Translations under genes and position numbers: made by a program | Shown: piece by piece, positions 12,101 through 24,538 of the stretch | How positions within the stretch are numbered: the stretch's first letter is position 1 | Layout: the number at the start of each line of letters is the position of its first letter | The notes under the pieces: model-generated | Databases searched by the model: none | Told to the model about the DNA's origin: nothing | What the model saw: only the letters and a program-made list of their open reading frames with translations | Source: Dreissena polymorpha | Taxonomy: Eukaryota > Mollusca > Bivalvia > Myida > Dreissenidae | Assembly: GCF_020536995.1 (NCBI RefSeq) | Contig: NC_068357.1 | Coordinates: 67,015,128 to 67,079,127 of the forward strand | Direction of reading: 5' to 3' | Length of the DNA stretch: 64,000 nucleotides

Positions 12101-15100
12101 TTCTTCCCAGTCTTCACACCCTTATTTTCCCCCAAAATGACAGCTAGGGTCTGTACCCAATTAAAAAAAAAAAGCCATTTAACATACCAAAATTAATGTT
12201 CTGTTCAGTTACTTTTAGGCTAGAATTGTCCACACTTAAGATTATAACGAGTCTCAATATATACAGACCATGATAAATATCTTACATTTAAGGTTATAAC
12301 CGTAGGCAAGGGAATTCCAGGTTTGTAGTCCTTTGTGTGTTCATTGAACTGTTTGCAGAAAGGGCCAATCTGTATATTTCTCTGAAAAGCAGAAAGTTTA
12401 TCTTTAAAATGAATGAGTTAAACAGTTGAACTATTTATTATACAGAAAATATTATCATTGAAGAGACCACTAACAAAACTATGACAAAAATATGACCAGG
12501 CACTTCCAAAGTGTATTATGAATTAGTGTATAATCCATAACTTTAAACACATGCTCACAAATTTATAAATTTTTATAACACCTCAAAGCTAGTGCTTAAC
12601 AAGAACATATTCATATTTTGAAATATGTATAATTTAATAGTTAAGTAATAGTTGATAATATTTTTTCTGTAAAAAACTATTATTAGCATCATGATTGAAA
12701 TACAACAAAGCACTACAGCACATTGCCCTTCAGCTGTATGTAATTTTGGCAGTGACGTTATAGGGTTATATTTTGCACTCACTATCCATGTTCAGCATGT
12801 GCGGTCCATTTAAAAAAAAAAGTGACCAGTCTAAAATACTCTTGATGCCTCTTTTGTATTCCTTTTGCATAACAAGCCTAAAATTTGTAAAGTCACAGGC
12901 ATAAAAACTGGGACTCCCAACTTTTTTTTGGAAATCAGTATTCGTCTGAAGGCGTTGAACTCAGCAATTTTACGCTGTGTATTTTATAACAATGTACACG
13001 TGGATGATTGAACATACTACGGAATTCTAGTTTGCAGTCTTATTACAGAGAGCTGGTGATCTAAAATATTCCTTAGTAAATACCTTCAGCGGATTTGAAA
13101 CAGAAATTTCCCAAACAGGGAAAGGTTACAACAGGTTAAGGGTGTTGCTAAAAATAGGCATACCAAACCTAACCTTATCTAATATTGTAATTACTAGACC
13201 AACATTCGTAAATAAGGTTTGAAAACAATGCCCTGTCAGTTGTCATAATCATGTAAGTACCTGTTATCGAACAGCACCTATTATCGGACGTTTTGTTTGG
13301 GTTCTGTATGAACATGCGCAAAAGTGTGCATGACGTCACATTGATAAACAATGGTCGCACATGAAGTCCATGACCTACTTGCCTACTTAGCTTGAAACAA
13401 ATGCGCCAAAAACAGGTTAAAAGGATGCATTAATTGTTATTTACACCGTTTTATGTGTTTTTGCTATTACTTTTTGAATGCATTTATCAAAACGTGCATT
13501 TACACACCAAAAAGCATATTTCCGTTTGCAATTTTGATTGCAGCAGACCCAGATTTTTTCGCCGAGTCCGGGTCACGTGATAGTCATGTGACTTTGTATA
13601 TACTGGAGTAGTATTTATGAAGTGTCGAGTAATAGGTCATGTTTACATTTGCCGCCATTTTGTTTTGTCTGCTAGAGGTGACAATAACCAGGGAATAATT
13701 GTTATAAATTTTTGAAGGTAGTTTGCTGGAAAACTTGACAGATAAATCATTCAATGATTGAACTGTTAGTCATTAGTTAAAACAAAATGTTTTTGTCCTT
13801 TTAAGTGTTTCAATTTTAAGGAAATTTAACGTAATTTCTTAGGTGTTGGATAACTGGATCGTCCACCATAATATTGCAAACCTTGATTAAATTCATCAGA
13901 TTTTATCATGTCTGTGTTGACCAGCCATAGGCCATGATAGGGATAGGAGGGACGAACTAAAAAAGAGGAGAGTGCAGGCTCAAATCAATATTTATGTATT
14001 GTCATACGAGAAACAAACATCATACAACATTAGTCAATATAAATTGCCGCCTTAGTCTTTTGATGATTTTTGCTTTGGCAGACTCTTGGCATCAATAGTC
14101 CACTCTATCTTTTTAATAGCGAGAGTTCCGACACAAATTTCCGTCGCATCACTCCTAAATTTAAATACACACATATTTGTGACTATTATGAAAGAACGTT
14201 GCCTAAATAGTATATATTGAGCTAAATATATCGAAATTTACCTGTTAATAAACTATATTTCGAGTTTGTTTCATCCAATATAAATCCTTGTATAGTAAAG
14301 GTTCATGTTATCTCACTTGGTGGAGGTTAAATTCAACTATGTTTGTAACTGAGTTCGAACAAAAAAGTGTGCAATATGCACAAAACAGTAAGAAATGAAA
14401 TTGGAAATAATAATCATAAGAAGAAGAAGAAGCAAAAGAATAATTATAACTATTATAACTCAAAATATTTGAATCGACGGTAACGAAATACCCCAAAAGT
14501 AAAAGTTACGAAATAGCTTTGGTAAGAAATAGGAACAACAACAACAACGCCAAAATGGTTGCCTTTGAGAAAATGATCGTTCAATGTCTATGATTTCGAA
14601 TGAAATTCAGGTAATTTTTGTGATCTTAGTTCATATTTGTCAAACAACGGGTAGATTTTAGATATACACACTTGTAAATACTGTAATTCCCACAATAGTA
14701 TTGTATTTATTTTATTCGTTATGGTTTTTACAGACTGGAGTTTCAGCGTTCAGATTTATTCTGAACACGAATTATTTCAGCTACATACAACATAAGCTTT
14801 GGATAAGCTGGGGCAAACAGCTATTACACTCAGTATCTTTCCCAAACTACTCAATTTTTAAGCATAGATTGAAAATATCAAATGATTTAAATTCAACATC
14901 TGCCACACAATAACACACTCATTTAAGGTGATAAACATGCAGAAGATTATCCTTAGTACGAATAGACATTGGTACGAATGCGGAACATGCATCAATAAAC
15001 ATATATCAAATAGCAATACCGCTCCAAGACTCGGTCCTAGGGGTGGTGCTGCAACTGCCTCGCCTGCTTTTATGTGTGTTCTAAGAAATGGTGGCGGTGG

Positions 15101-15157
15101 TATTTTCTTTTTAACCTGCTTTAACGCTTTTGTCATCTTTTTCGTTCCCTGTGACAT
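8877..15157 (-). CDS. MRPL11: Mitochondrial large-subunit ribosomal protein L11 (uL11m), four exons, 195 aa
   Basis: A nuclear gene for the uL11 protein of the mitochondrial large ribosomal subunit, which with rRNA forms the factor-binding stalk base. Exons by transcript order: 15020-15157, 12286-12381, 11207-11297, 8877-9139. All acceptors end in AG, all donors start GT, and phases match (0, 0, 1). The lengths total 588 bases, giving 195 residues plus stop; the human protein is 192. Family signatures: [63 protein letters not shown] and a charged C-terminal helix. The start is the ATG at 15155-15157; upstream codons in frame include only a TTG. Introns carry a hAT-like element, dispersed repeats and a 35-bp minisatellite. 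A LINE 3' end sits just upstream. The gene looks intact. Confidence 0.93.
9425..9485 (+). repeat. tRNA-like SINE fragment in MRPL11 intron 3
   Basis: A box A-like tggtgaagtag and a box B-like acaggttcgatcc are correctly ordered, but the acceptor ends do not pair. Confidence 0.35.
9840..10394. mobile_element. Non-autonomous hAT-like element
   Basis: The right end (ttaatttcgagccctg) is the inverse of the left end (cggcttgaatttaac). This matches the animal hAT terminal consensus CAGGGCTCGAAATTAAC from memory. Flanks carry a near 8-bp duplication (ATGATCCA at 9833, ATGATCCT at 10395), as hAT insertion leaves. No transposase is left. Confidence 0.6.
10566..11018 (+). repeat. Dispersed repeat, same family as 7750-8470
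   Basis: Head caagagatgtgtttgtcag with atgccccctatt, two internal units containing ccactcaaaa-gtgcagct, and a gacagacagacagg tract with tail tgggggcataaaaa. Confidence 0.75.
11065..11205. repeat. 35-bp minisatellite (about 4 units)
   Basis: The word aatgattgcaataataattc recurs at 11071, 11106 and 11141, with a diverged copy at 11176, spacing exactly 35. It ends two bases from the splice donor of MRPL11 exon 3. Confidence 0.85.
11207..11297 (-). CDS. MRPL11: MRPL11 exon 3
   Basis: It encodes [18 protein letters not shown] and [12 protein letters not shown]. The acceptor is gaatttcag and the donor is gaat|GTAACA. A 35-bp minisatellite begins directly after the donor. Confidence 0.9.
11407..11690 (+). 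repeat. Dispersed repeat with 'ggtcccctacc' head and 'ctccggtaggagac' tail
   Basis: It begins aacaagagattgccaagcaa and ends after a gacagacagacagatgg tract. Head and tail are short inverted copies of one another. Inverse-orientation relatives lie at 28505-28830 and 57235-57535. Confidence 0.7.
12286..12381 (-). CDS. MRPL11: MRPL11 exon 2
   Basis: It encodes 32 residues with [18 protein letters not shown]. The acceptor is cttttcag and the donor is aat|GTAAG. Confidence 0.92.
12382..15019. other. MRPL11 intron 1
   Basis: A 2.6-kb intron. It includes AAG-rich simple sequence near 14419-14440 and no supported gene. Confidence 0.6.
15020..15157 (-). CDS. MRPL11: MRPL11 exon 1
   Basis: It encodes 46 residues from MSQGTKK to the uL11 motif PPLGPSLGA. 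The donor is gcg|GTATTG on the minus strand. Confidence 0.9.
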
Positions 15158-15249
15158 TGTGGTAGCCAAGAGTGGTCGCTCTTGCAAGGATACCTTATAA
15201 TGGTTACATTATACTAACTTAAACTCCACTCTCTTACACTGCGGTTCAT

Positions 15250-17340
15250 TACATTCACCACTCTGGATCAGCAGACGATTTATTTCATACGGAGGAATCC
15301 GAGATAGCCGATGTATCACGATTGTACATTCACGTATGTTGAGGCACGAACGACAACTCTGCTAGGAGAATGGATATACTCTTCAACACCTCGAGGACAT
15401 CTACCGGAGAGGACTAAGAAGTGTGCAAATGTCGAGTGCTGAGTGCTTCTTAAAATACGAATAAAATAGCGTTCGCCAACGTATAATACACTGTACAACT
15501 GGCCTACAACTCTAGGCACGGAACACTGGCAGCGGCCGGACGGCAGACTTGAATGCGTCCAGGCTCGGGGCTGTCACTACTGCGGTGGTAAGGAGTTCCA
15601 GATAGATACTTTCCTTGGGAAAAACGAGCGTTGATATGCGTTACGTATGGTTTGTGAAGGGATAAAGTTTTGAGAATTGCATTGTCTGGTTGATCTGACT
15701 ATGGAACGGTCTGGTACATATGAAGCTGGTACGACAACAAGACCATAAACAACACTGTAGAATAGCACCAAGTCAAAGCATTTGAGTTCATTGATGATTG
15801 ATGTTACACTATTCGGCTGGTATGGGTTGAAAGGCTTGTTCGCTACGAATCTGGAAGCATTGCGTTGTACTTGTTCGATTTGTTTCAGTTGAGTTGTTTG
15901 TTTCCGAGTAGGATTCCAGATGGGTGAAGAATATTCCAACTTTGGTCTAACTAATGATTGATGAGCTCTTTCTTTAACTAGTTTGGGGCATTTGTTAAGG
16001 TTTCGTTTAATAAATCCCAAAGTTTGTGAAGTATTTCCAGTTATATGTTTTTCGATGTGTGTCAAATTTCAAGTTGTTGTTCAATTCAACGCTTTTATAT
16101 GCATGATGGTCTACAGTTTCTAAAGTTTCACCACTCATTCTATAATCATAACGTTCTTTGTTGGATGTGTTGGAGATATTCATTATTGCACATTTTTCAC
16201 ATTGAATTCCATCTGCCATGACTTACTCCATTCTACTAGTTATCAAGATCTTGCTGAAGTTTCTGGTGATCGGCTGGAGATTTAATTACACGATAAATTA
16301 CACAGTCATCTGCGAATAGACGTACTACAGAGGAAATGTCATCAGCAATACCATAAATGTACAGTAAAAACAAGCAGGGAGCGAGGACGGTTCCTTGGGG
16401 TACTCCTGATGTTACACTGAATGTTTCTGATGTTGCGTCCTGTACAACAACTTTCTGGGTCCGATCTGCTAAGAAACAGTTAATTCATCGCCTGGTGTCA
16501 TTGCGTATTCCATAAAATTCCAACTTTGATGACAAACGTTGGCGAGAGACCTTATCGACGGCCTTCGAAAGATACAAAATGGCCATATCTATCTGTTCAC
16601 TGACATTCATGTGTTAAGCGATATCATCTGTGGTTAAGAGCAACTGTGACTCACAAGAACGCTTCTGTCTTAATCCATGTTGATTTTCACACAGGATGTT
16701 ATTAGAGTCTAAATGTTTCTTGATGCTGGAGACGACAATGTGTTCAAGCATTTTTGATAGGACTGAGGTCAAGGACGCAGGCCTATAATTTGCAGGTTTA
16801 GAACGATCGATCCCCATTTTTAAAAATAGGAACGACATTAGCAGTTTTCCAGTCAGATGGTACGACTCCCGTGTCAAGAAAACGTTGAAAAACGCACATC
16901 AAGATTTCAACCACAATTTCACAGTTTCGTTTCAGAATTATAATGGGAATTGTGTCCGGTCCAGTTGCTTTTTTCTCATTTAAACGTTAAACACTGTTTA
17001 TGACTCATTGGAGGGTAATTTGTATTCGCTCCATGGGTCTGTGAGGAGATGGTCATTTGTTTGGAATATAGTCAAGATTTTCTTTTGTAAAAACCGAGGT
17101 TAACTGTTTATTTACATTTCAGCTTTTTTCTGGGATGTATCACCTATGGTGCCTTAATGTTTCAGTGTGCTTATCCCAGCTGCATCCTGTTTCCTACTTT
17201 TAATGTATTTCCAGAAACTTTTTGAATTTTCATATTTTTCTGGGTCCAACATATTATTCAAATATTCATGGTAAATAATGTACTATCTAAATAAATCGAC
17301 ATTTCTTACTCGAAGGCATGTTCTAACTTTAGCCAATTGT
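15250..17340 (-). mobile_element. 5'-truncated LINE (jockey/CR1-type reverse transcriptase relic)
   Basis: Minus-strand pieces match a non-LTR reverse transcriptase in order. The fingers region (KPANYRPASLTSVLSKMLEH) is at 16614-16877, the GVPQGTVLAP motif and FADD catalytic motif at about 16290-16420, and the thumb/C-terminal part with SLVRPKLEYSSPIWNP and WNSLPPQ at 15577-16065. Upstream coding traces reach about 17240. The frame changes at least between these three blocks and again after WNSLPPQ, so no protein can be made. No endonuclease domain is visible, consistent with 5' truncation. Its 3' end faces the MRPL11 promoter. Confidence 0.85.
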
Positions 17341-17379
17341 TCTGGTGTTATCATTATAATTATACAATTTATTATTGTT

Positions 17380-17500
17380 ATTATATATGTTAGTTTTATT
17401 GCCCTATAATACTACTACTACTACTAATAATAATAATAATACTTATAATAATTATACTACTACTACATATAATAATAATAATAAATAATTATAATACATA
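17380..17500. repeat. Mixed TAC/TAA microsatellite
   Basis: Runs of ctactactac and taataataata with short interruptions. Confidence 0.7.
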
Positions 17501-17631
17501 TAATGTCATCTATCAATCTATATTTTAAGAGGATTTCAGCAAATTTGAACCTTTTAAATGGCGTCTTTCACGATGGTCGAGCAGCGTGCATTACAAATAT
17601 TTGCGATTGGTTATGGTATAAGTATTAAGTA

Positions 17632-17633
<2 letters not shown>

Positions 17634-17726
<93 letters not shown>

Positions 17727-17766
17727 CATATTTATTATATTTATTATTATTATATTTATTATGATG

Positions 17767-17816
<50 letters not shown>
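17634..17816. repeat. (ATT)n microsatellite, ~180 bp
   Basis: Almost pure TTA trinucleotide repeats with a short interrupted centre (atcatatttattatattt). Confidence 0.95.
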
Positions 17817-17959
17817 GTTATTACTGACCCTTGATTATATGTTTGTTTATTTCGTATCGGATCCAGAAGGCCAGTAACAGCCCAAGTGGACAATGATTAT
17901 GCGTACAGTGTTTACAAATGTGCAATATATAAGGAAATAAATGTATGACAGTTCAAACA

Positions 17960-18001
17960 TAAATACTACTACGAGTTATACTAATACTAATAATACTAAA
18001 A

Positions 18002-18034
<33 letters not shown>

Positions 18035-18155
18035 GTAATAATAATATTAATAATACCAATACTAATACTAATAATAATAGTAATGATAATAATAACAATA
18101 ATAATAACAATAATAATAGTAATGATAATAATAATAATAATAATAATAAAAAATT
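17960..18155. repeat. (AAT)n-type microsatellite with variant triplets
   Basis: AAT, AAC, AGT, GAT and ACT triplets. The asparagine-rich open frame across it (17941-18183) is an artefact of the triplets. With 17634-17816 it forms inverted-sense triplet tracts 150 bases apart. Confidence 0.9.
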
Positions 18156-18181
18156 AATAATAATAACACATATTTTCTACT

Positions 18182-18949
18182 AAAATGGTGCATGGTATAT
18201 CATGTAAATTTACATAACATGCAACTCAAAATTGTTGATTACAACATACCTCAAACTGCAAAAAGCAAACGTGTTATAATTATAAAAATGATAATAATGC
18301 AATGTTATTTGTGAAAACAAAATACAAATAACTATGATTCTTTCTAATTACACATTAGAGTAATACAAGCATGATATATCATTTTATGTATTATACCTAT
18401 CTATTGTTACAAAAGCTATATTAAAGAGTGTACAAAAAGTTACTTTTAAATACTAGCATAGACTCGACTACTTATTCGAAAAAGGGAAACAATAAGTAGT
18501 TATGAAACCTAAACAATAATGAATATAACTTTCATATTGGCATAACTGAAACTATACATTTTTTCTTACGCCTTGTCTTGGCTACCTATTCGAGATCGAA
18601 AAATAGATAGCCATAAGGCTTGAAAATGTTTAAATAATGATAACAAAATTATAATAATGATCGAAAAGAACATTAAATATTCCTTTCTAATACAAAGGGC
18701 AGCTGCCTTGAAATCAAACAATTATGAGCGTCAAAGAAAAATAAAATTGTATAAACAGTTTATTGTGAGAGTTTGATATACATTGCGTATGAGTGTGATA
18801 TCGCACTTAACACAAATGGATCATAACCGATAATATTTTGAAAATGATAAATCGTAGCAAAAAGTTATATGAATTTTACATAATTATAAATATTAAAAAC
18901 ATAGGGGAAAGTACACATGAATATTGGTTGCTTAATTGACACTTTCATA
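18182..18949. other. AT-rich spacer, no gene seen
   Basis: Two short inverted phrases (cttattcgaaaaagg and cctattcgagatcgaaaaatagatag) near 18470-18610, otherwise nothing supported. Confidence 0.4.
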
Positions 18950-20333
18950 AAATAAAACACAATATTTGTAATCTTATAATGAACTAGTTTGACATTACAT
19001 ATGTGTTGTTTGTACGAAATTGAAAAGCGTTAAAAATGTAAATGCACAATTTTTTAATTACCAATTTATTTTCTGAAGTAATAAGTGCTACAAATTTATG
19101 CATATTTGGTCTGTGACGAAAATATGATGGAATGTATTGTTTTCTTAGTTCTGAGTATAAAATGCACTTAAGTACAAAATGAAACTCATCTTCAATTTTA
19201 TTACATACGGTACATTTTCTTTGTTCCAGTGGAATAGGAGTGGGTCGTGCCCATCTGCCGCTTTCAATGTGCAGCCTATGTGATGCCAGCCGTAATTTAG
19301 AAAAAACTTATTCGGAATTTACTTATTTGACAATAATTTAGGTACGGTTGAATACGAAATATTGCAATGTGTTTATATAAGTTAGCTCTGTTGGAGTTTT
19401 CAAGCCTATTATTCCAGTTTTGGATAAATGTGTCGCTCAGCCGTTGTCTTAAGGCAGATATAAAAATGTTCACATTACCAACATCTTGGAACCAAGCGTC
19501 ATAAAATCCCAAATTACTTAACAAATCCTTTAATAGTGTACACCAATTTTTCTTTGAAGGATAGACGATGCTATCATTTAAAAGAGTTAAATATATTTTC
19601 TTAATAAATTTGTTGTCTGGAGTTCTTAAAAGTTTTACCCAGTATTTAATAATATTTAAATATCTTCTGGATTGATAATTAATACGTCCAACCTCACCAT
19701 ATACAAAATCATTTTGTGTGCATTTTTTTACACCCAATAATTGTTTGCAAAATTGCATATGAACCCTTTCTATTGGTAAAGCCTTAAAAAAGCCGCATAC
19801 CTCGCTACCGTAATTCAATATTGGGGTTATAAGTTTATCGAAAAGCTCAAGCTTGTTACCTACTAGAATTTCCGTAAATTTGTATAAATACTTTTTCAGT
19901 TTAAAAACTGCTTTAAGTGCTTGTCCAGCTAGTGTGTTTGTGGCGTCGTAAAATGACCCGCCAGACTTAAAAACAACACCGAGATAATTAAAACGGTTGA
20001 CGATATCTATAGTTTTGTTGTTATAACGAAAAGAAATGTTTGAATTGCGACCGCCTTTGCGAAATATCATTATTTTAGACTTATCTGTATTTACTACTAG
20101 CTTCCATGTGTTGCAATACTCATGTAATAAATCTAGACCCCTTTGGAGTTCATCTGCATTATTAGCAAAAATAATTATATCATCCGCGTAAAGCAGTAGA
20201 AACATTTTAAAACAGTTAATATCTATTCCATTTAACCCATTCATGTGAAATTCCTGTTCTATGTCGTTTAGATACATGGAAAATAAAAATGGCGACAAAC
20301 ACTCACCTTGCCTGACCTTAGCATGCATTCAAA
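18950..20333 (-). mobile_element. 5'-truncated LINE, RT C-terminal half plus zinc knuckle (copy A side)
   Basis: The minus-strand ORF at 19297-20328 (343 codons) begins inside the palm: VRQGECLSPFLFSMYLND, then the catalytic LYADDIIIF, then YLGVVFKSGG and the thumb. Beyond its stop, in another frame, lies a C-terminal zinc knuckle (CTVCNKIEDEFHFVLKC) at about 19170-19240, so one frameshift near 19300 separates the last 100 codons. The 5' end is cut at about 20333, where unrelated sequence begins. It is a non-LTR element; I cannot assign the clade. The same insertion, at the same 5' breakpoint, appears in copy B at 48948-49505. Confidence 0.88.
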
Positions 20334-21261
20334 GCTATCATTTAAGGTGTTACTATATTTAACTTTTGATTTGATTATAACATATAAATCGTATTTGTTC
20401 TTACCAATTTAAATCAATTCGTTTGTTCGTGTTTCCAGAATACCGGACTCCATTATTCGTCTGCAATGCTGCCATAAATCTTTGTCTCGTTGATAGGGTC
20501 TTGTTCAAACTCTCAATTTGTTCCCGAATTTTCAAAGAGGGGTTTGTGACGAAGAAGCTAGTTTTTATTGACCCTTCTTTTACTCATTTTATTTTTCTTA
20601 TTTTTTATGTTTAAATTGAGCCGTTTATCAATCATATAGCAGGTACACATCGTTTCGAACATTATAACGACTTCACATAATTATATATAACTTTCGAATC
20701 AAAGATATATTTTATTTTCCCTCTGTCATCTTTATATTACATCTTGTATTAATTTGAGCGGACCACTGTTTTCCGCATTGCGGCGGTAGTACATCATGAA
20801 TCTTTTGGTTTGTCAAATCTTCGTTAAAACAAAGTCATGAAATTTAATGATTTCTAATTCAGGTATAACTAGTGTCCCGTGTCATGTTGTGTCTTAGAGA
20901 AAACTACTGTCAGTAGATAAGATTAAATCTCTGTTGGAACGACGGTACGTCTAAGAGACATCGATAAAGCTATACTTAATAACTTTGGTCACAATGAGGG
21001 ACTCTAAAATATTACTATTAGACACTTAAGTGATAACCAGTTGTCATGTTGAACGTTTACCAAAGATTAACAGATTTAGCTTTTCAGAAAATTTATTGGC
21101 AAAATCATTTATATATGAAATAAATACACGGGCAATATTTTATTTTTTTAAAAATCAATGAAACCGATGGCATTTTATCAACAGACTTTCGTTTTCAAAA
21201 TTGTCGTTCGCTTTTGTTGTGAAGTTTCTCACCGACTTCACCTTTTTATCACCTTCTGTAG
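20334..21261. other. Unique part of duplicated block, unassigned
   Basis: Both strands of 20423-20614 are open for about 60 codons and are preserved in copy B. The minus frame (motif REQIESLNKTLSTRQRF) looks more protein-like than the plus frame. It has no start codon near its beginning and no family I recognise, so I do not call a gene. Confidence 0.3.
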
Positions 21262-21530
21262 CACTTCTATCTCCTGACGACTTCCGGTTTCCATAACACA
21301 CTATCGCACTTCCAACTCCTGACGACTTCGGGTTTTCATCATATACGATCGAACTTCCAACTCCTGACGACTTCGGGTTTCCATCACACACGATCGCACT
21401 TCCTACTCCTGACGACTTCGGGTTTCCATCACACACTATCGCACTTCCAACTCCTGACGACTTCGGGTTTCTATCACACACGATCGCTCTTCCAACTCCT
21501 GACGACTTCCGATTTCCATCACACTCAGTT
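21262..21530. repeat. 45-bp minisatellite (6 units), copy A
   Basis: The word tcctgacgacttc recurs six times at about 45-base spacing with gggtttccatcacac and gatcgcacttccaac between. Because 45 is a multiple of three, the minus strand stays open as a 15-residue repeat (NPKSSGVGSAIVCDG). A single related copy occurs near 22330. Confidence 0.9.
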
Positions 21531-23218
21531 GCGCTGCCATACCCTGAAGAGTTCCGCTTTTACATCACAATTTGTTACATATGTTGCTTTTCTATCTCCG
21601 GATGGCATGATACAAAATCTAAGAAATATATCATGCTCAACAATATTTCTTTGTTCGTTATTTTTTTTTAAGAACAAAATGATCTCAGTTTGTGAGGTGT
21701 TGATGAAATGTTGTCAAGATATGAGTTTCTAATTGCATCAAGTTGCCAATGAAGATGTTGTGGGTCTCCGCACTTTTCTTTTAATTTCTGCGTAATCCCA
21801 CGGAGGCTAGTTTTTATACAAAGTGTCATATTTTACTCAATTTTATTAACGATTGATAATATATTTTACTCAAATCAATTAACAAGTGAGTCGATCACAA
21901 GAATGCAATAGCCGTGAAATTATAGCATGGCACTAATCAAGCGCCTGTAATCGATTAACAGCTTTTTGCGAATCAAACAGAACAAACAAAAGAAGGTGTG
22001 CACAATTGTGACCGGGACTGAAAAATCATTCTAGCAACCCGAAAAGTCGACCCTCGCGGTTTTGAGCCAATTGACAGAAGTTTATATTAATATTAACCCT
22101 CAAAAATGGTGCTTTGAGGAGACTAAGAGCTAACGGTTTTTCGAGCCAAGCAAGTTCGAGCCATCGGGTTTCGACTGTAAATAAAATCATGTGTGTTTAA
22201 ATAAGCTAATACCGCAATCAATGAAACCGATGAAACCTTTTCAGACCTTTGTCTTTCAGTCTTGTGTCTGTAACAGTTACTGCGTTTCTTGACGACTTTA
22301 ACTTCCAATGACACTTGGTCGCACTTCCATCTCCTGACGATATCAGAACCGTTCTTCAGCTACAAGTTTCAGAGATGAATTTCAAAGTAAGATCGCATAG
22401 CCAACTTAATTGACTTAGTTTTAATCGACAATCGGTCTGAAACTTTAATGATGGCTTCTTTAACATGTTTAAGTGATTGATTTTTACAGCGGCAGGCGAG
22501 GAAAAGAATTGATAATTTAGCAACACTTCGGACTTGTGTTTTAAACAAGAGTCAAGTGTTTGCAACCAATCTGCAATAGTTACCGTTTTCGCCTGCTAAG
22601 AATCTATGTATGATTTCATCACTAAAATATGTATATCAAGTAGAGTTATCGTATCTTTACGCGTAATTTCAGTTTGCTTTTCTGACTGACATATGGAGAA
22701 ACGGTTGAATAGTGGTCGAAATTGACATACATACACATTAAAACCTATCGCCCAACCAAATAATGATATTTCATATACTATTTAAGTTCTTACACCATTC
22801 AATTATGTTATATTTGGTTACACATTGAGTTATAATAACATGGCCTTCAATCATAGATGTAGACGAATGACTGCGTATAAGCCCCGCAGTTTTCTTCCCA
22901 TTCTTTAAAGTAAATAAATTACATCAGTATAATTCGTGGGTTTTGAGGCATATGGTTACTGTATACGGAAATATGACTTTCGCCTTCATTACCTAATTTT
23001 ATCAGAAGTTTTTTTTTAATTCTTTCTTTTGAGATCATGTACATTCTTTTTAGCATCGATATTAGTATCTGAACTAAGTGGATTTTCGTTTTTGGATTGT
23101 TTTATACTTTTGTTTGTCATGGTTCCTAAAGAGAAGATTGTAACATACACGAAACTAAGTCACATTAATTTCAAATACGACACGTATAACTCGTTTAAAA
23201 TAAGATTACAAATGAGTC
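21531..23218. other. Unique part of duplicated block
   Basis: No gene is supported. A 69-codon minus-strand frame (22356-22565) is preserved in copy B, but it has no recognised domain. Near 22200-22350 the words SSGDGSAT and RFHRFH echo the peptide read from the adjacent minisatellite, so the two places share ancestry. Confidence 0.4.
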
Positions 23219-24057
23219 AGTTGCATCACCAACACCGCCATCACTTTCATCACCATCCCCACCACCATCAGCATCAACACCACTATCACAACCATTTCCA
23301 TCACCATCACCGTAAACACCACCATCACAATTACCACCATAACAATCATCATTTTCATCATCGTCGTCATCGCCCACACCACCACCATCATCACCGGCAT
23401 TTCAATCACCATCACCACCATCACAACCACAACCACCATCACCCTTGAAACGTCCATCACCATCACCACCACCAACAACACCATCACCACCACCAGAGCC
23501 ACCCCAACAATCAGCAACAACATGACAAATAACCTCCACCAGCATTACCATTTCCACCATCACCATCACAAGCACCACCACCAACACCACCATTACCGCC
23601 ATCCCCACCACTATCACTCCTCACCTCTTCCATCACCACCACAACCATCACAACCACCATCGCTCCCTACACCACCATCACCACCATTACCATTATTATC
23701 ACGACTACAATCACTTTAACCATCACTACCATCACCACCACCGTTACCATCACCATAACCAACACCATCATCATCACCACCACAACCATAACCACCATTA
23801 TCACCATCTTCCCCACCATCACCACCTTCACAATTACCACCACCATCACCATTACCGCCCTCATCTTCACCACCGTCATCACAAACACCATCATATCCAT
23901 CACCACTATCACACCACAACCATCACCTTCACCATCACCACCATTATCACTAACATAACCACCATCAACACCATCACCAACGCCACATTCACCACCACCA
24001 TTACGCCACCGTAAAAACTTTAACCACCACCATCACAACCATCACCACCACCTACTG
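23219..24057. repeat. CAC/CAT-rich simple-sequence tract, ~840 bp, copy A
   Basis: Almost entirely CAC, CAT, AAC and ACC triplets on the plus strand. Histidine-, valine/methionine- and glycine/aspartate-rich open frames on both strands are by-products. Confidence 0.95.
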
Positions 24058-24538
24058 TAAAAAATCCAAAGAAGATGCATATTATGATTAGAAAGAACTT
24101 AGAAGTTACACCTCGTTCATTCACTGCTTCTTAAAACGTGCGTTATAAAATGGAAAAATATATTCGCCCTAAATACGATTTTAAAGGTTATGTCAATGTC
24201 TAGGCTGCAATTTTGTGAACTAATATTTACTCTAGTCATGAAAGAACTGTATGTTTTGTATTGATATTGAATTAAAAAATAACCCAAATCGCGAACATTG
24301 AATAGTAAAATACTATTTATAAGTATGTGCGTTGTTCTTTGTACTATTACACCGAAAGATTGCCCACAATTGTAAAAGCCATAATAAAAAGGTATAAAGT
24401 GTTAAAAAAACAATAAGACAAACGGTATTTATCATATATTTTACCTATCAGTATAAAAAGTGTCTCTTTTGAAAATTAATAAATATTACTAAATTATCGC
24501 ACATTGAAATTTATCTATTTTGCTTTTCGCTCAAATTG
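24058..24538. other. Spacer before the 69-bp satellite
   Basis: AT-rich; nothing supported. It matches copy B at 53226-53708. Confidence 0.5.

Noticed and set aside
17941-18183. 80-codon asparagine-rich ORF
   Set aside because: Product of an AAT-type microsatellite.
23029-23919. Histidine-rich and valine/methionine-rich open frames on both strands
   Set aside because: They are translations of CAC/CAT triplet repeats; every frame is open because of the repeat, not selection.
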